Shown here one piece after another: positions 7,361 to 16,262 of a DNA stretch of 45,663 nt (position 1 is the first letter of the stretch; the number at the start of each line of letters is the position of its first letter). Under the pieces are notes generated by a model that saw nothing but the letters and a program-made list of their open reading frames with translations, was not told where the DNA came from and did no database searches. Position numbers and translations under genes: made by a program. The DNA comes from Fundidesulfovibrio soli (lineage in GTDB: Bacteria; Desulfobacterota; Desulfovibrionia; Desulfovibrionales; Desulfovibrionaceae): assembly GCF_022808695.1 (NCBI RefSeq), contig NZ_JAKZKW010000027.1, positions 1-45,663 on the forward strand. Reading direction: 5' to 3'.

Positions 7361-8539
7361 CTAGAGAATCCCCCTGGCCATGTCGCGGCTGGTGCGCTCC
7401 AGGTGGCCGGAGATGAGCCCGGCCAGGCGGGGGCTGTCCAGCAGGAAGGCGTCGTGCCCCCAGTGGGCCTCGATTTCGCAGAAGCTCACGTCCTTTCCGG
7501 CGCGCTTGAGGGCCTGCACCAGCTCGCGGGACTGGTAGGTGGGGTAGAGCCAGTCCGAGCTGAAGGAGACCACCAGGAAGCGCACCTTGCCGCGCGAGAA
7601 GGCCTTGGTGAGCGAACCGCCGCCGTGGGTGGAGCCCAGGTCGAAGTAGTCGGCGGCGCGGGTGATGTAGAGGAAGGAATTGGCGTCGAAGCGCTCCACG
7701 AACTTGCGGCCCTGGTAGCGCAGGTAGGACTCCACCTGGAAGTCGGCGTCGAAGCTGAAGGAGAAGTCGGCCCTGTCCTGCAGGCCCCGGCCGAACTTGT
7801 GGCGCATGGCCTCGTCGGAGAGGTAGGTGATGTGGCCGATCATGCGCGCCACGGCCAGGCCGTGGGCGGGCTTGCAGCAGCTGTAGTAGCGGCCGCCGTT
7901 CCAGTCAGGGTCGGCCACGATGGCCTGGCGGGCCACCTCGTGGAAGGCGATCTGCAGGGCCGAGTGCCTGGGCGCGGTGGCCAGGGCGATGGCGGAGACC
8001 AGCCGGTCGGGGTAGCGCGCGGCCCACTCCAGCACCTGCATGCCGCCCATGGAGCCGCCCACGGCGGCCAGCAGGCGCTTGACGCCTAGATGGTCCAGCA
8101 GGGCTTTCTGGGCGCGGACCATGTCCCCGATGGTGAGCACCGGGAAGTCCGGCCCGTAGGGCTGGCCCGTGGCCGGGTCGATGCTGGCCGGGCCGGTGGA
8201 GCCCATGCAGCCGCCCAGGACGTTTGCGCAGATGACGAAATACTGGTCCGTGTCGATGCCCTTGCCCGGCCCGATCATCACTTCCCACCAGCCAGGCTTG
8301 GGGTCGGAGGCGCTGTAGACCCCGGCGGCGTGGCTGTCGCCCGTGAGGGCGTGGCAGACCAGCACGGCGTTGGAGCCGTCCGGGGCCAGGGTGCCGTAGG
8401 TCTCGTAGGCCAGGGTCACGGGGCCGATGACTGCGCCGCTCTCCAGGGGCATGGGTTCGTCCTGGGCGAAGGTGAAGAGGCGCTTCTCCACCAGTCCCAC
8501 GCCCTCGGCGTCGAGGTCGTGCTCGGCGTACTCGCTCAC
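7361..8539 (-). CDS. metX: Homoserine O-acyltransferase (MetX)
   Basis: Alpha/beta-hydrolase-fold enzyme that acylates homoserine, the entry step to methionine. The 393 residues match MetX length. Nucleophile elbow VGGSMGGMQVLEWA, catalytic Asp in SFSSDWLYP and catalytic His in EAHWGHDAFLLD are present, and the oxyanion region GDSHAAG and the GPGKGIDTDQYFVIC block are typical. The start is taken as GTG (8537-8539), overlapping the TGA of the kinase gene as GTGA; an in-frame ATG further upstream would extend deep into the kinase gene with a non-conserved Gly/Pro stretch. Acetyl- versus succinyl-donor preference cannot be read here. metW follows without a gap. Confidence 0.93.
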   Translation of the reverse strand: MSEYAEHDLDAEGVGLVEKRLFTFAQDEPMPLESGAVIGPVTLAYETYGTLAPDGSNAVLVCHALTGDSHAAGVYSASDPKPGWWEVMIGPGKGIDTDQYFVICANVLGGCMGSTGPASIDPATGQPYGPDFPVLTIGDMVRAQKALLDHLGVKRLLAAVGGSMGGMQVLEWAARYPDRLVSAIALATAPRHSALQIAFHEVARQAIVADPDWNGGRYYSCCKPAHGLAVARMIGHITYLSDEAMRHKFGRGLQDRADFSFSFDADFQVESYLRYQGRKFVERFDANSFLYITRAADYFDLGSTHGGGSLTKAFSRGKVRFLVVSFSSDWLYPTYQSRELVQALKRAGKDVSFCEIEAHWGHDAFLLDSPRLAGLISGHLERTSRDMARGIL

Positions 8540-10521
8540 CTGAAGCCGCCCTTGGGCTTGTGGAGATGGTCCATGGCCAGGGCCACCTGGACCTCCAGGC
8601 ACTCGAACAGGGGGGAGTGATCCGCGTCCGGCTGGGCGGAGAGCGCTTTCTCCAAGGCCATGGCCGCGGCCTCCACTCCCGTGGCGCAGACCACGGCCGC
8701 CATGCCCTTGAGCGTGTGGGCGGCGCGCGTGGCATCGGCGAATCTGCCGGTCTCCATGGCGGCGCGCAGCGCATCGGTGGTGGAACCGGAATTCTTGATG
8801 AACAGGGCCAACAGCTCCGGCAGGATGTCACCCATATTGGCGAAGCGTCTGGCCTGCTGCGCCGTGTCGAACGGCCCGCCCCCCTCAGACGCGGGGGCCG
8901 CTGCTTCCGCCTGGTCGCCCGGGGCTTTCCCCGCTTCGGCCGGGCAGGCCGACGAGACCGAACAGACCTCCAGGATGACGCGTTCGAAGTGCTCCAGGTC
9001 CAGGGGCTTGGCCAGATAGGCGTCCATGCCGGCCTTGAGGAAGCGCTCCTCGTCGCCGCGCATGGCGTGGGCCGTGACGGCCACAATGGGGATGCGCGGA
9101 TCGAACCGGGAGCCGTCGTGGCCACGGATGGCCGCGGTGGCCTCCACGCCATCCATCTCCGGCATGGAGATGTCCATGAGCACGATGTCGAAGACGTCGC
9201 GGGCCAGGGTGTCCAAGGCCGCCCGCCCGTTCTCTACCGCTGTGACCCTGTGCCCGCGCTGGATCAGGAACTTGGTGGTGAAGCGCCTGTTCACGGCGTT
9301 GTCCTCGGCCAGCAGGATGCGCAGGGACGCCTTGGAGCCGCCGCCCTTCCGCGCCTGCGGGGCCCTCGCGGCGCTGCTTGCCGCCCACTCGTCGGCAGAC
9401 GCCGGGCTCATGCCGACAGGGATGACGCAGGTGAACACCGCCCCGCCGCCCTCCGCGTTGCGGGCGGAGATGGTGCCGCCCACGGTTTCCAGCAGGCGCT
9501 TGCAAACGGTGAGGCCCAGGCCCGCGCCGGGGTGCCGCCAGCGGCCCAGAAGGGCCGCCCTCGCCGGGGCGTCCTGCAGCAGGGACAGGCCGTACTCGTC
9601 CAGGCCGATGCCCGTGTCCTCCACCTCCAGCACCAGCAGCCCCTGGGTTTCCATTCTGGCCCGCACTGCGACTTTTCCGGCCGAGGTGAACTTGACCGCG
9701 TTGTCCAGCAGGCAGGCCGCCACCTGGCGCAGCCGGGCCGGATCGGTCCGCAGGTGCGCCGGCACGTCCGGGTCGACCTCCAGCGACAGGACCAGCCCCT
9801 TGCGGCTGGCCGCGCGGGAGAACGCCTCCAGGACGCCCTCCAGGACCAGGCGGACGTCGAAGTCGGCGGAGGAGTGGGCATCGTTGCCTGTTTCCGTGTC
9901 GGTGTAGTCCAGCAGGTTGTCCATGACGAAGCGCAGGGAGGAGGCTGCCGACTCAAGATCATCCAGGATGTCCCGCTGGCCCAGGGTGGGCTCGCTGTCG
10001 ATCAGCAGGCGGACCATGCCGAGGATGGAGTTCAGGGGGGTGCGCATCTCCCTGCTGACGTTGACCAGGAAGCTGTTCCTGAATACGGCTGCGCGCCCGT
10101 GCTCCTCGCGTTCGCGAAGCAGCTCGGCGCGGCATTCCCCCTCGCCGGCCCCGGGAATCTCCATCAATGCCCACAAGAGGTGTCCCTGCTCCCCGGAGCC
10201 CAGCTGAACACAGCGCACGGCCACGGGGATCTCCCTGCCGGACGCGGTCCGCAACGACAACCTGCGGGTCGGAGACGCGTTGCCGGGCTCCTCCGGCCCG
10301 GGATTGTCCAGGCTGTAGAGGAAGGCCTCCAGGGGCGCGCCCGCCAGGCTGGCGGGGGAGAGGCCGGTCATTTCCCCCAGCCGCGGATTCACGCGGAGCA
10401 CGGCGCCGTCGCGGTCAGTTACTGCGAGGCCCACCGGTGCGTCCTCCCACTGTGGCCGGGGGTAGGAAATGTCCGGGCGGGTACTGTCAACGAAGCCGGA
10501 TTCGTGTGATTCGGGAGCCAT
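8536..10521 (-). CDS. Hybrid sensor kinase-like protein without the phospho-acceptor His (PAS-HisKA*-HATPase-REC-Hpt)
   Basis: Two-component protein of 661 residues: PAS-like domain (about 20-130), dimerisation domain, ATPase domain, receiver and C-terminal Hpt. The H-box reads NVSREMRTPLNSILG, with Arg157 (codon AGG, 10051-10053) where the phosphorylated His should be. The rest looks intact: N-box LLDNAVKFT (Asn274), G-boxes DTGIGL and GAGLGL, receiver Asp450 (LMDISMPEMDG), Hpt His602 (AAHTLKG). The protein cannot autophosphorylate in the usual way but could bind ATP, pair with another kinase or act as a phosphate sink through REC/Hpt. No membrane segment, so cytoplasmic. ATG 10519-10521 is chosen for the GAGG eight bases upstream. 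Its stop overlaps metX. Confidence 0.88.
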   Translation of the reverse strand: MAPESHESGFVDSTRPDISYPRPQWEDAPVGLAVTDRDGAVLRVNPRLGEMTGLSPASLAGAPLEAFLYSLDNPGPEEPGNASPTRRLSLRTASGREIPVAVRCVQLGSGEQGHLLWALMEIPGAGEGECRAELLREREEHGRAAVFRNSFLVNVSREMRTPLNSILGMVRLLIDSEPTLGQRDILDDLESAASSLRFVMDNLLDYTDTETGNDAHSSADFDVRLVLEGVLEAFSRAASRKGLVLSLEVDPDVPAHLRTDPARLRQVAACLLDNAVKFTSAGKVAVRARMETQGLLVLEVEDTGIGLDEYGLSLLQDAPARAALLGRWRHPGAGLGLTVCKRLLETVGGTISARNAEGGGAVFTCVIPVGMSPASADEWAASSAARAPQARKGGGSKASLRILLAEDNAVNRRFTTKFLIQRGHRVTAVENGRAALDTLARDVFDIVLMDISMPEMDGVEATAAIRGHDGSRFDPRIPIVAVTAHAMRGDEERFLKAGMDAYLAKPLDLEHFERVILEVCSVSSACPAEAGKAPGDQAEAAAPASEGGGPFDTAQQARRFANMGDILPELLALFIKNSGSTTDALRAAMETGRFADATRAAHTLKGMAAVVCATGVEAAAMALEKALSAQPDADHSPLFECLEVQVALAMDHLHKPKGGFR

Positions 10522-10642
10522 GTACGGAACCTCATTGGCGAGCGCGCCATACTCCTTAGAACGGCATTCCATCCTGGGCGCGCTACTTTTGGGCCTAACC
10601 CAAACCCGCGCATAGCGCCAGGGTCCGAGCTGATTTTTTCGA

Positions 10643-10660
10643 CAGATCAAGCCTTATCTG
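10643..10660. promoter_or_regulatory. Inverted repeat in the kinase/ilvD divergent region
   Basis: CAGAT and ATCTG, separated by eight bases, lie in the AT-richer part of the 250-base divergent region between the kinase gene and ilvD. This could be an operator or part of the promoters; I see no clear -35/-10 pair on either strand. Weak evidence. Confidence 0.25.
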
Positions 10661-10772
10661 AGAAATTTTATTGCCTACTGGCGCGGTCGGCTTACAAGGC
10701 CGCAGAATCCCGGGGGGTGACTTCGCCCCGCTTTGGGGCTATCCACGGCTCATCCCACTCCCAGGAGCCGCC

Positions 10773-12434
10773 ATGCGCAGCAAACTCATGACCGGCGGGC
10801 TGGAGAAAGCCCCCCACCGCTCCCTGCTCCACGCCCTCGGACTGACCCGAGAGGAAATCGAACGCCCCCTGATCGGCATCGTCAACTCCGCCAACGAGGT
10901 GGTCCCCGGCCATCTGCACCTGGACACCATCGCCAACGCGGCCAAGGCCGGCGTCCGCATGGCGGGCGGCACGCCCATGGAATTCCCGGTGATCGGCGTC
11001 TGCGACGGCCTGGCCATGAACCACGCGGGCATGCGCTACTCGCTGCCCAGCCGCGAGATCATCGCCGACTCCATCGAAATCATGGCCACGGCGCACCCCT
11101 TCGACGCCCTGGTGATGATCCCCAACTGCGACAAGACCGTGCCCGCCATGCTCATGGCCATGCTGCGGCTGAACATCCCCTCGATCCTGATCTCGGGCGG
11201 CCCCATGCTGGCGGGCTCCTCGGCGGGCAACCCCGTTGACCTCATCAGCGTGTTCGAGGCCGTGGGCCGCGTGAAGCGCGGCGAGATGGACGAGGAGCAG
11301 CTCTGCGACCTGGAGATGAAGGCCTGCCCGGGCTGCGGCTCCTGCTCGGGCATGTTCACGGCCAACTCCATGAACTGCCTGTCGGAGTCCATCGGCCTGG
11401 CCCTGCCCGGCAACGGAACCATCCCGGCGGTGACGGCGGCGCGCGTGCGCCTGGCCAAGTACGCGGGCATGAAGGTCATGGAGCTGCTGGCCAAGGACAT
11501 CAAGCCCCGCGACATCGTGACCAAGGGCTCCGTGGCCAACGCCGTGACCATGGACATGGCCCTGGGCTGCTCCACCAACACGGTGCTGCACCTGCCCGCC
11601 ATCTTCGCCGAAGCCGGGCTGGACCTGACCCTGGACATCTTCGACGAGATCAGCGCGCGCACCCCCAACGTCTGCAAGCTCTCGCCCGCAGGCCACCACC
11701 ACATCGAGGACCTGCACCGCGCGGGCGGCATCCCCGCCGTGATGCAGGCCCTGGCCAAGCGCGGGCTCATCGACACCTCGCTCTTGACCGTCACCGGCAA
11801 GACCGTGGGCGAGAACCTGGCCGAGCTCAAGCCCGTCATCGCCGACGAGGACGTCATCCGCGACAAGACCCCCTACTCCGAGAAGGGCGGCATCGCCGTG
11901 CTGCGCGGCTCCTTGGCCCCGGAAGGCGCGGTTGTCAAGCAGTCCGCCGTGGCCCCGGAGATGATGCAGCGCACCCTCACGGCCCGCTGCTTCGACTCGG
12001 AGGAGACCGCCTACGCGGCCATCCTGGCCGGGGAGATCAAGCCCGACATGGCCATCGTCATCCGCTACGAAGGCCCCCAGGGCGGCCCCGGCATGCGGGA
12101 GATGCTCTCCCCCACGGCGGCCATCATGGGCATGGGCCTGGGCTCCGACGTGGCCCTGCTCACGGACGGGCGCTTCTCCGGCGGCACGCGCGGCCCCGCC
12201 ATCGGGCACATCTCGCCCGAGGCGGCCGAGGGCGGGCCCATCGGCCTGGTCAAGGACGGGGACAAGATCCAGATCGACATCCCGGCCCGCAAGCTGGAAT
12301 TGCTCGTCTCCGAAGAGGAGCTGGCGGCCCGCCGCGCGGTCTTCAAGCCCGTGGAGAAGCCCCTGCCCTCGGGCATGCTGCGCCGCTACGCCCGCTCGGT
12401 GAAGTCCGCAGCCTACGGCGCGGCCATGAAATAG
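10773..12434 (+). CDS. ilvD: Dihydroxy-acid dehydratase
   Basis: Fe-S dehydratase that makes 2-oxo acids for valine, leucine and isoleucine (and pantothenate) synthesis. It has 553 residues, full length. Cluster cysteines lie in [13 protein letters not shown] (about 117) and [17 protein letters not shown] (about 188); [16 protein letters not shown] is the C-terminal signature. The ATG at 10773 follows AGGAG by seven bases, and the product then begins [19 protein letters not shown] as in homologues; upstream in-frame codons are not conserved coding sequence. It is transcribed alone, divergent from the kinase-metXW operon, and ends at a bidirectional terminator. Confidence 0.97.
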   Translation: MRSKLMTGGLEKAPHRSLLHALGLTREEIERPLIGIVNSANEVVPGHLHLDTIANAAKAGVRMAGGTPMEFPVIGVCDGLAMNHAGMRYSLPSREIIADSIEIMATAHPFDALVMIPNCDKTVPAMLMAMLRLNIPSILISGGPMLAGSSAGNPVDLISVFEAVGRVKRGEMDEEQLCDLEMKACPGCGSCSGMFTANSMNCLSESIGLALPGNGTIPAVTAARVRLAKYAGMKVMELLAKDIKPRDIVTKGSVANAVTMDMALGCSTNTVLHLPAIFAEAGLDLTLDIFDEISARTPNVCKLSPAGHHHIEDLHRAGGIPAVMQALAKRGLIDTSLLTVTGKTVGENLAELKPVIADEDVIRDKTPYSEKGGIAVLRGSLAPEGAVVKQSAVAPEMMQRTLTARCFDSEETAYAAILAGEIKPDMAIVIRYEGPQGGPGMREMLSPTAAIMGMGLGSDVALLTDGRFSGGTRGPAIGHISPEAAEGGPIGLVKDGDKIQIDIPARKLELLVSEEELAARRAVFKPVEKPLPSGMLRRYARSVKSAAYGAAMK

Positions 12435-12452
12435 GCCCCACAGCCTGAAACG

Positions 12453-12482
12453 AAAAAGCCCGGCTTGCGCCGGGCTTTTTTA
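12453..12482. terminator. Bidirectional terminator between ilvD and the Gly-rich gene
   Basis: AGCCCGGC-TTGC-GCCGGGCT hairpin with an A-run on its left (12453-12457) and a T-run on its right (12476-12482). It can stop both the rightward ilvD transcript and the leftward transcript of the Gly/Ser-rich gene ending at 12506. Confidence 0.9.
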
Positions 12483-12505
12483 TTGCCGCGCCGGGCGGCG
12501 AGAAC

Positions 12506-12958
12506 CTACTGGCCGGGTTGCTGGCCGCCGCCCGCGGGCTGCTGGCCTTGCACGCCCTGGGGATGCATCTGGCCGGGAGTCCCCACGCCTGGGGAGCCGG
12601 GCGTCATTGAGCCCGAGCCTGAGCCCGACCCCATGCCCGAACCGGAGCCCATACCGGAGCCAGAGCCCATACCCGAACCGGAACCGGAGCCAGAGCCCAT
12701 ACCCGAACCGGAACCGGAGCCGGAGCCAGATCCCGAACCCATGCCCCCTCCGGAGCTTCCGCCTCCCATACCGCCTCCGCCGCCGGAGCCACCGCCACCA
12801 CCGGAGCCGCCTCCGCCACCACTGGATCCACCGCCACCACCGGAGCCGCCTCCGCCTCCGCCACCGCCGCCCATGCCCGCAAAGGCCAGGGAACTCACGA
12901 GCAACAGGGCGAGGCACACCGACACGATCTTCTTCACCCGCTGGGAAATCGTCGCCAT
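12506..12958 (-). CDS. Exported Gly/Ser-rich low-complexity protein
   Basis: Not a recognised family. The 150-residue product has a clear signal peptide (about 1-27: KRV-type basic start, then [17 protein letters not shown]) followed by almost pure Gly with Ser (about 28-75), a [13 protein letters not shown] repeat (about 75-118), and a Pro/Gln tail ending [13 protein letters not shown]. The strong ribosome site AAAGGAGGATACGG fixes the ATG at 12956-12958. Two perfect 30-bp direct repeats (12661-12720) encode part of the array, so length may vary between strains. Such sequences suggest a disordered, extracellular or matrix-associated protein, but no function can be assigned. Confidence 0.75.
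   Translation of the reverse strand: MATISQRVKKIVSVCLALLLVSSLAFAGMGGGGGGGGGSGGGGGSSGGGGGSGGGGGSGGGGGMGGGSSGGGMGSGSGSGSGSGSGMGSGSGSGSGMGSGSGMGSGSGMGSGSGSGSMTPGSPGVGTPGQMHPQGVQGQQPAGGGQQPGQ
12661..12720. repeat. 30-bp tandem repeat inside the Gly/Ser-rich gene
   Basis: Two exact copies (12661-12690 and 12691-12720) starting CAGAGCCCATACCCG. They encode the GSGSGSGM-type array. Flanking sequence (12601-12660, 12721-12740) contains degenerate versions, indicating growth of the array by slippage. Confidence 0.85.
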
Positions 12959-13030
12959 GTTCCGTATCCTCCTTTGGGAGAGCCTCTCCCAACGCTGGTC
13001 ATCGTCCAAAAACAACGCGCCGGGCAGCGA

Positions 13031-13255
13031 TCACCGCCGAGCCCCGGCTCCCGGTCCGGTCCAGGCGGCATCCGCCGCTGACGAGCCCCTCGCGCCCCTG
13101 CCTGCGGCGCGGCCTGATGCGTCGGGCCGAGCTGCGGCCAGGATTTTCCTTCCATCCCTGTTGATGAGCCATATCATAACCGCTGCCCAGGTCGAGACCC
13201 ACAGCAAAGTCAGCATCAATTCCATCGGAATCGTCAACACAGTGAACTGCAACAC
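13031..13255 (-). CDS. Small membrane protein of unknown function
   Basis: Predicted 74-residue product with one strong hydrophobic helix (about 3-31, containing [20 protein letters not shown]) followed by basic NRDGRK and a Gly/Ala/Arg-rich tail. The start is GTG (13253-13255). The upstream 12 bases AGGAGGATACGG are identical to the leader of the Gly/Ser-rich gene 300 bases downstream, which is the main argument that this is a real gene. I recognise no family; the tail composition could also be chance high-GC reading, so confidence is moderate. Confidence 0.5.
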   Translation of the reverse strand: MLQFTVLTIPMELMLTLLWVSTWAAVMIWLINRDGRKILAAARPDASGRAAGRGARGSSAADAAWTGPGAGARR

Positions 13256-13460
13256 AGCCGTATCCTCCTGTCATGCGTCCCAATTGCGGACAAACAGCTT
13301 CTGCATGGTTGATGCCAGGAAAATACCCTATGATATCAACAAGGCGGTTGGGGATTTGTGCATCCTGAAGTGCAGATCCCTGCACATCCGGCGCGCCAGG
13401 ACGACGTGTGGGCGCCGAAACTGGGCGGAAAACGCCCTCAGAGGCGGGGCCCGCTGAAAC

Positions 13461-13490
13461 AGAAAAGCCCCTCCGCATGGGAGGGGCCTC
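13461..13490 (-). terminator. Terminator of the Pro-rich exported protein gene
   Basis: GCCCCTCC (13467-13474) pairs with GGAGGGGC (13480-13487). On the minus strand the hairpin is followed by CTTTTCTGTTT. It lies about 20 bases after the stop of the gene ending at 13509. Confidence 0.8.
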
Positions 13491-13508
13491 TTCTTTCTCC
13501 GGCAGAGT

Positions 13509-13865
13509 CTATCTCACCCGCTTCCAGGGCCTGCCCTCCTCGGCGGGCACCATGTAGTAGCGGCCCAGACGGCTTGGGTGCACATGCGGCGGCAGGCCGC
13601 CGAGCACCCAATGCCTCCCCTGGCGGGACCAGTACATCCCGGCGACCGGGTCCCAGTAGACGTTCCAGGCCGGGTAGTACCAGTAGTTGACCACCGGCAC
13701 CCGGTACACCCGGACCGGAGGCGGCGGGGGAGGCGGCGGGGGCGGATACCCGGGGGTGATGATCACCGCCGGAGGTTCGTAGACGTAAACCTTGCGGGCC
13801 TGCGCCGTGGCGGTCAGGGCCAGGCACAGCGCCAACGCTGCCAGTGCTGCGGTGCTCATTCGCAT
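13509..13865 (-). CDS. Exported Pro/Tyr-rich protein of unknown function
   Basis: 118 residues with a signal peptide (about 1-24, STAALAALALCLALTATAQA), then a poly-proline run (PGY followed by ten Pro) and an aromatic-rich segment VVNYWYYPAWNVYWDPVAGMYW. The start at 13863-13865 is chosen because GGGAG sits six bases upstream; an ATG two codons earlier abuts the GGGAG. A WYYP/Y-W repeat with polyPro resembles small envelope proteins of unknown role in Desulfovibrionaceae; no function is inferred. It has its own terminator and lies head-to-head with the M48 protease gene. Confidence 0.8.
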   Translation of the reverse strand: MRMSTAALAALALCLALTATAQARKVYVYEPPAVIITPGYPPPPPPPPPPVRVYRVPVVNYWYYPAWNVYWDPVAGMYWSRQGRHWVLGGLPPHVHPSRLGRYYMVPAEEGRPWKRVR

Positions 13866-14051
13866 GGACATCTCCCGCGCGCCGGGGCGGAACCATTACC
13901 GCCCTGCGGGCGTTGTATGCACTGGACAGTATCACGCCACGGCGCGGGACACAGCATTGGTCCGGGTTAACAATTTGAAAGCATGGCCTGTTGCCGGGAG
14001 ACCCGGCGCGGTATATCTCCCCGGGACGACCCGCCTCCAAGGAGTCACCGC

Positions 14052-15314
14052 TTGCTGGTCAACGGCCCCACCCTTCTCGTGCTCGCGGCGCTGGTGCTGT
14101 GTTATCTCGTCACAGGGCTGGCCCGGCGGCTCAACGTCCGCTGCCTGAGCGAGTCCATCCCGCCCGAATTCGAGGGCGTGTTCGACCCCGGGCAGTACCG
14201 CCGCTCCCAGGAATACCTGCGCGCCGGCGCACGCCTGGAGCAGCTGCGCGAGAGCTTCGACACCCTCCTGGCCTGCGGTTTCGTGCTGGCGGGCGGCATC
14301 GGCTGGGCAGACGCCCTGGCGCGCGGCCTGGCCGGGAGCCTGGGGCTTGGAGAACTCGGTACCGGGTTGATCTTCCTGGGAGGGCTGGGCCTGGCCCAGG
14401 CGGTCCTGAGCCTGCCCTTCGACATCTACTCCACCTTCCGGCTGGAGGCCCGTTTCGGCTTCAACCGCACCACGCCGGGGCTGTTCATCGCCGACAGGCT
14501 CAAGGGCCTGGCCTTGGGGGCCGTGCTTGGCGGCGCGTTGTGCTCCGGGGTGATCTGGGCCTACATGCGAATGGGTTCAGTGGCCTGGCTTGTGGCCTGG
14601 GGCGTGGTGGCCGGGTTCTCGGCGCTCATGCTCTGGCTGGGGCCCGCCTGGCTGCTGCCCCTGTTCAACCGCTTCACGCCGCTGGAGCCGGGGGAGCTGC
14701 GCGAGGCCATCGAGGCCTACGCGGCCGGGCACAGCATCGGGCTGGATGGCATCTTCGTCATGGACGGCTCTCGCCGCTCGGCCAAGGCCAACGCCTTCGT
14801 CACGGGACTGGGCAGAAGGAAACGGATCAGCCTGTACGACACCCTGTTGGACAGACTGTCAAACGAACAGGTGGTCGCGGTGCTGGCCCACGAGGTGGGG
14901 CACAGCGTGCGCAGGCACATCCTCAAGGGGTTCGCCGTGGCCATGCTCAAGACGGGCCTGCTCCTGGCCGTGCTCCAGGCCATGCTGGCCAGCGCCCCCC
15001 TGCAGCAGGCCTTCGGAGCCGCCCAGCCTTCGGTGCATGTGGGCTTGACGGTCTTCGCCCTGGCCTACCAGCCCCTGGCCCTGCTGCTGGCGGCTTCGGC
15101 CAACGCGCTCTCCAGGCGCTTCGAGTTCGAGGCCGACGCTTTCGCCGCCGACACCCCCGAGCGGGCCGGAGCCCTGTCGGGAGCGCTCAAGGCGCTCAGC
15201 GTGGCCAACCTGGCCAACCTCACGCCGCACCCGCTCACCGTCTGGCTGCATTACAGCCATCCGCCCGTCCTGGAGCGCGTCCGGCGTCTGGAAGGCGCCA
15301 GCAGACCCCGGTGA
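14052..15314 (+). CDS. Ste24-like membrane metalloprotease (peptidase family M48)
   Basis: Integral-membrane zinc protease, about 420 residues. Zinc site HEVGH (His280, Glu281, His284) and third ligand Glu360 in RFEFEADAFA match family M48A (Ste24/CAAX-prenyl-protease-like). The N-terminal half holds several hydrophobic segments plus DIYSTFRLEARFGFNRTTPGLF, a motif conserved in this subfamily. No ATG suits: TTG at 14052-14054 has AAGGAG seven bases upstream and is taken as start. In bacteria such enzymes take part in envelope protein quality control; the CAAX activity itself has no obvious substrate here. A GGDEF gene follows by 53 bases on the same strand. Confidence 0.87.
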   Translation: MLVNGPTLLVLAALVLCYLVTGLARRLNVRCLSESIPPEFEGVFDPGQYRRSQEYLRAGARLEQLRESFDTLLACGFVLAGGIGWADALARGLAGSLGLGELGTGLIFLGGLGLAQAVLSLPFDIYSTFRLEARFGFNRTTPGLFIADRLKGLALGAVLGGALCSGVIWAYMRMGSVAWLVAWGVVAGFSALMLWLGPAWLLPLFNRFTPLEPGELREAIEAYAAGHSIGLDGIFVMDGSRRSAKANAFVTGLGRRKRISLYDTLLDRLSNEQVVAVLAHEVGHSVRRHILKGFAVAMLKTGLLLAVLQAMLASAPLQQAFGAAQPSVHVGLTVFALAYQPLALLLAASANALSRRFEFEADAFAADTPERAGALSGALKALSVANLANLTPHPLTVWLHYSHPPVLERVRRLEGASRPR

Positions 15315-15367
15315 TTTTTTTACACATCCAAATTGAAAAGCCTGCCGATATATATTAGCCCCCGGAC

Positions 15368-16240
15368 ATGCCAACGCGGACGAAACGGCTGCTCCGAGAG
15401 ATCATACTGGTCAAGCTGCCCCAGCTGGGCAAATGCCGGAGCGTGCTGTTGTGCGTCCTGTTGCTCGGCGCCGTGGCATACCTCGACTGGCTGACAACAT
15501 TCGGAATCAACCTCGCCGGCCTCTATCTGCTGCCTGTTTTCGTGGCGGCCGTATCCACCGGCCTGAGGGGCGGGCTGTTGGTGAGCCTGGCCAGTTCCGT
15601 CGCGAGAACCACCACCGACGTCCTCACGGGGGTGGTATTCACCTCCTGGCTTGGCTTTTATGCCAACCTGTTCATCAGTTTCCTCATTTTCTTCTGTTTC
15701 GCCTGGCTGGTGAGGGCGCTGCACGAATCCTACGTTGAGGAGAGCCAGGCCAGCCGCACCGACGAACTCACCGGGATAGCCAACCGCAAATGCTTCTACG
15801 AGATGGCCACCCTGGAGCTGGAGCGGTGCAGACGCTTCGACAAACCCCTCAACCTGCTCATCGTGGACGCCGACAATTTCAAGGCCCTCAACGACGCTCA
15901 CGGCCACCTCACGGGTGACAGGGCCCTGCGGGTCATCGCGGAGACCATCGTGAACAACGTGCGCGCCATCGATCTCGTAGCCAGGCTGGGGGGAGACGAG
16001 TTCGCGGTGCTCCTGCCCGAGATCGGGCCTGAGGAGACCAGGAAGGTAGCGACCAAGATCCACGACATGGTCATCAAGGCCATGCGCCAGAACGGCTGGG
16101 CCTTGACCTGCAGCGTGGGGGCGATCTCCTGCCAGGACCACAGCGCCTCACTGGAGGCCATCCTGCACAAGGCCGACATGGCCATGTACGAGTCCAAGCG
16201 CACGGGGAAGGACCGCGTAACGGAAGAAAACGCCTGCTGA
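15368..16240 (+). CDS. Membrane-bound diguanylate cyclase
   Basis: Makes cyclic di-GMP. The 290-residue product has an N-terminal membrane region with about three or four hydrophobic segments (25-120, MASE-like, ending LFISFLIFFCFAWLV) and a GGDEF domain (about 130-285). The active-site GGDEF is intact at 208-212 and is preceded at the right distance by an RxxD inhibitory site (RAID), so the enzyme should be active and product-inhibited. No other sensor domain is seen. Its stop is 22 bases from the convergent HD-GYP gene, placing a maker and a likely breaker of c-di-GMP side by side. Confidence 0.92.
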   Translation: MPTRTKRLLREIILVKLPQLGKCRSVLLCVLLLGAVAYLDWLTTFGINLAGLYLLPVFVAAVSTGLRGGLLVSLASSVARTTTDVLTGVVFTSWLGFYANLFISFLIFFCFAWLVRALHESYVEESQASRTDELTGIANRKCFYEMATLELERCRRFDKPLNLLIVDADNFKALNDAHGHLTGDRALRVIAETIVNNVRAIDLVARLGGDEFAVLLPEIGPEETRKVATKIHDMVIKAMRQNGWALTCSVGAISCQDHSASLEAILHKADMAMYESKRTGKDRVTEENAC

Positions 16241-16262
16241 GCCGCCGGAAGGCCCGAGGATT

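Noticed and set aside
7361-8602. Longer MetX start at 8602
   Set aside because: The extra 21 residues are Gly/Pro-rich, overlap the kinase coding sequence and are not part of the conserved family; the GTG at 8539 overlaps the kinase stop neatly.
12601-12880. Regular short repeats as a CRISPR or plus-strand Glu/Pro-rich gene
   Set aside because: The minus-strand reading has a strong ribosome site and signal peptide; the plus-strand PEPEPEP reading is its mirror without a start site.
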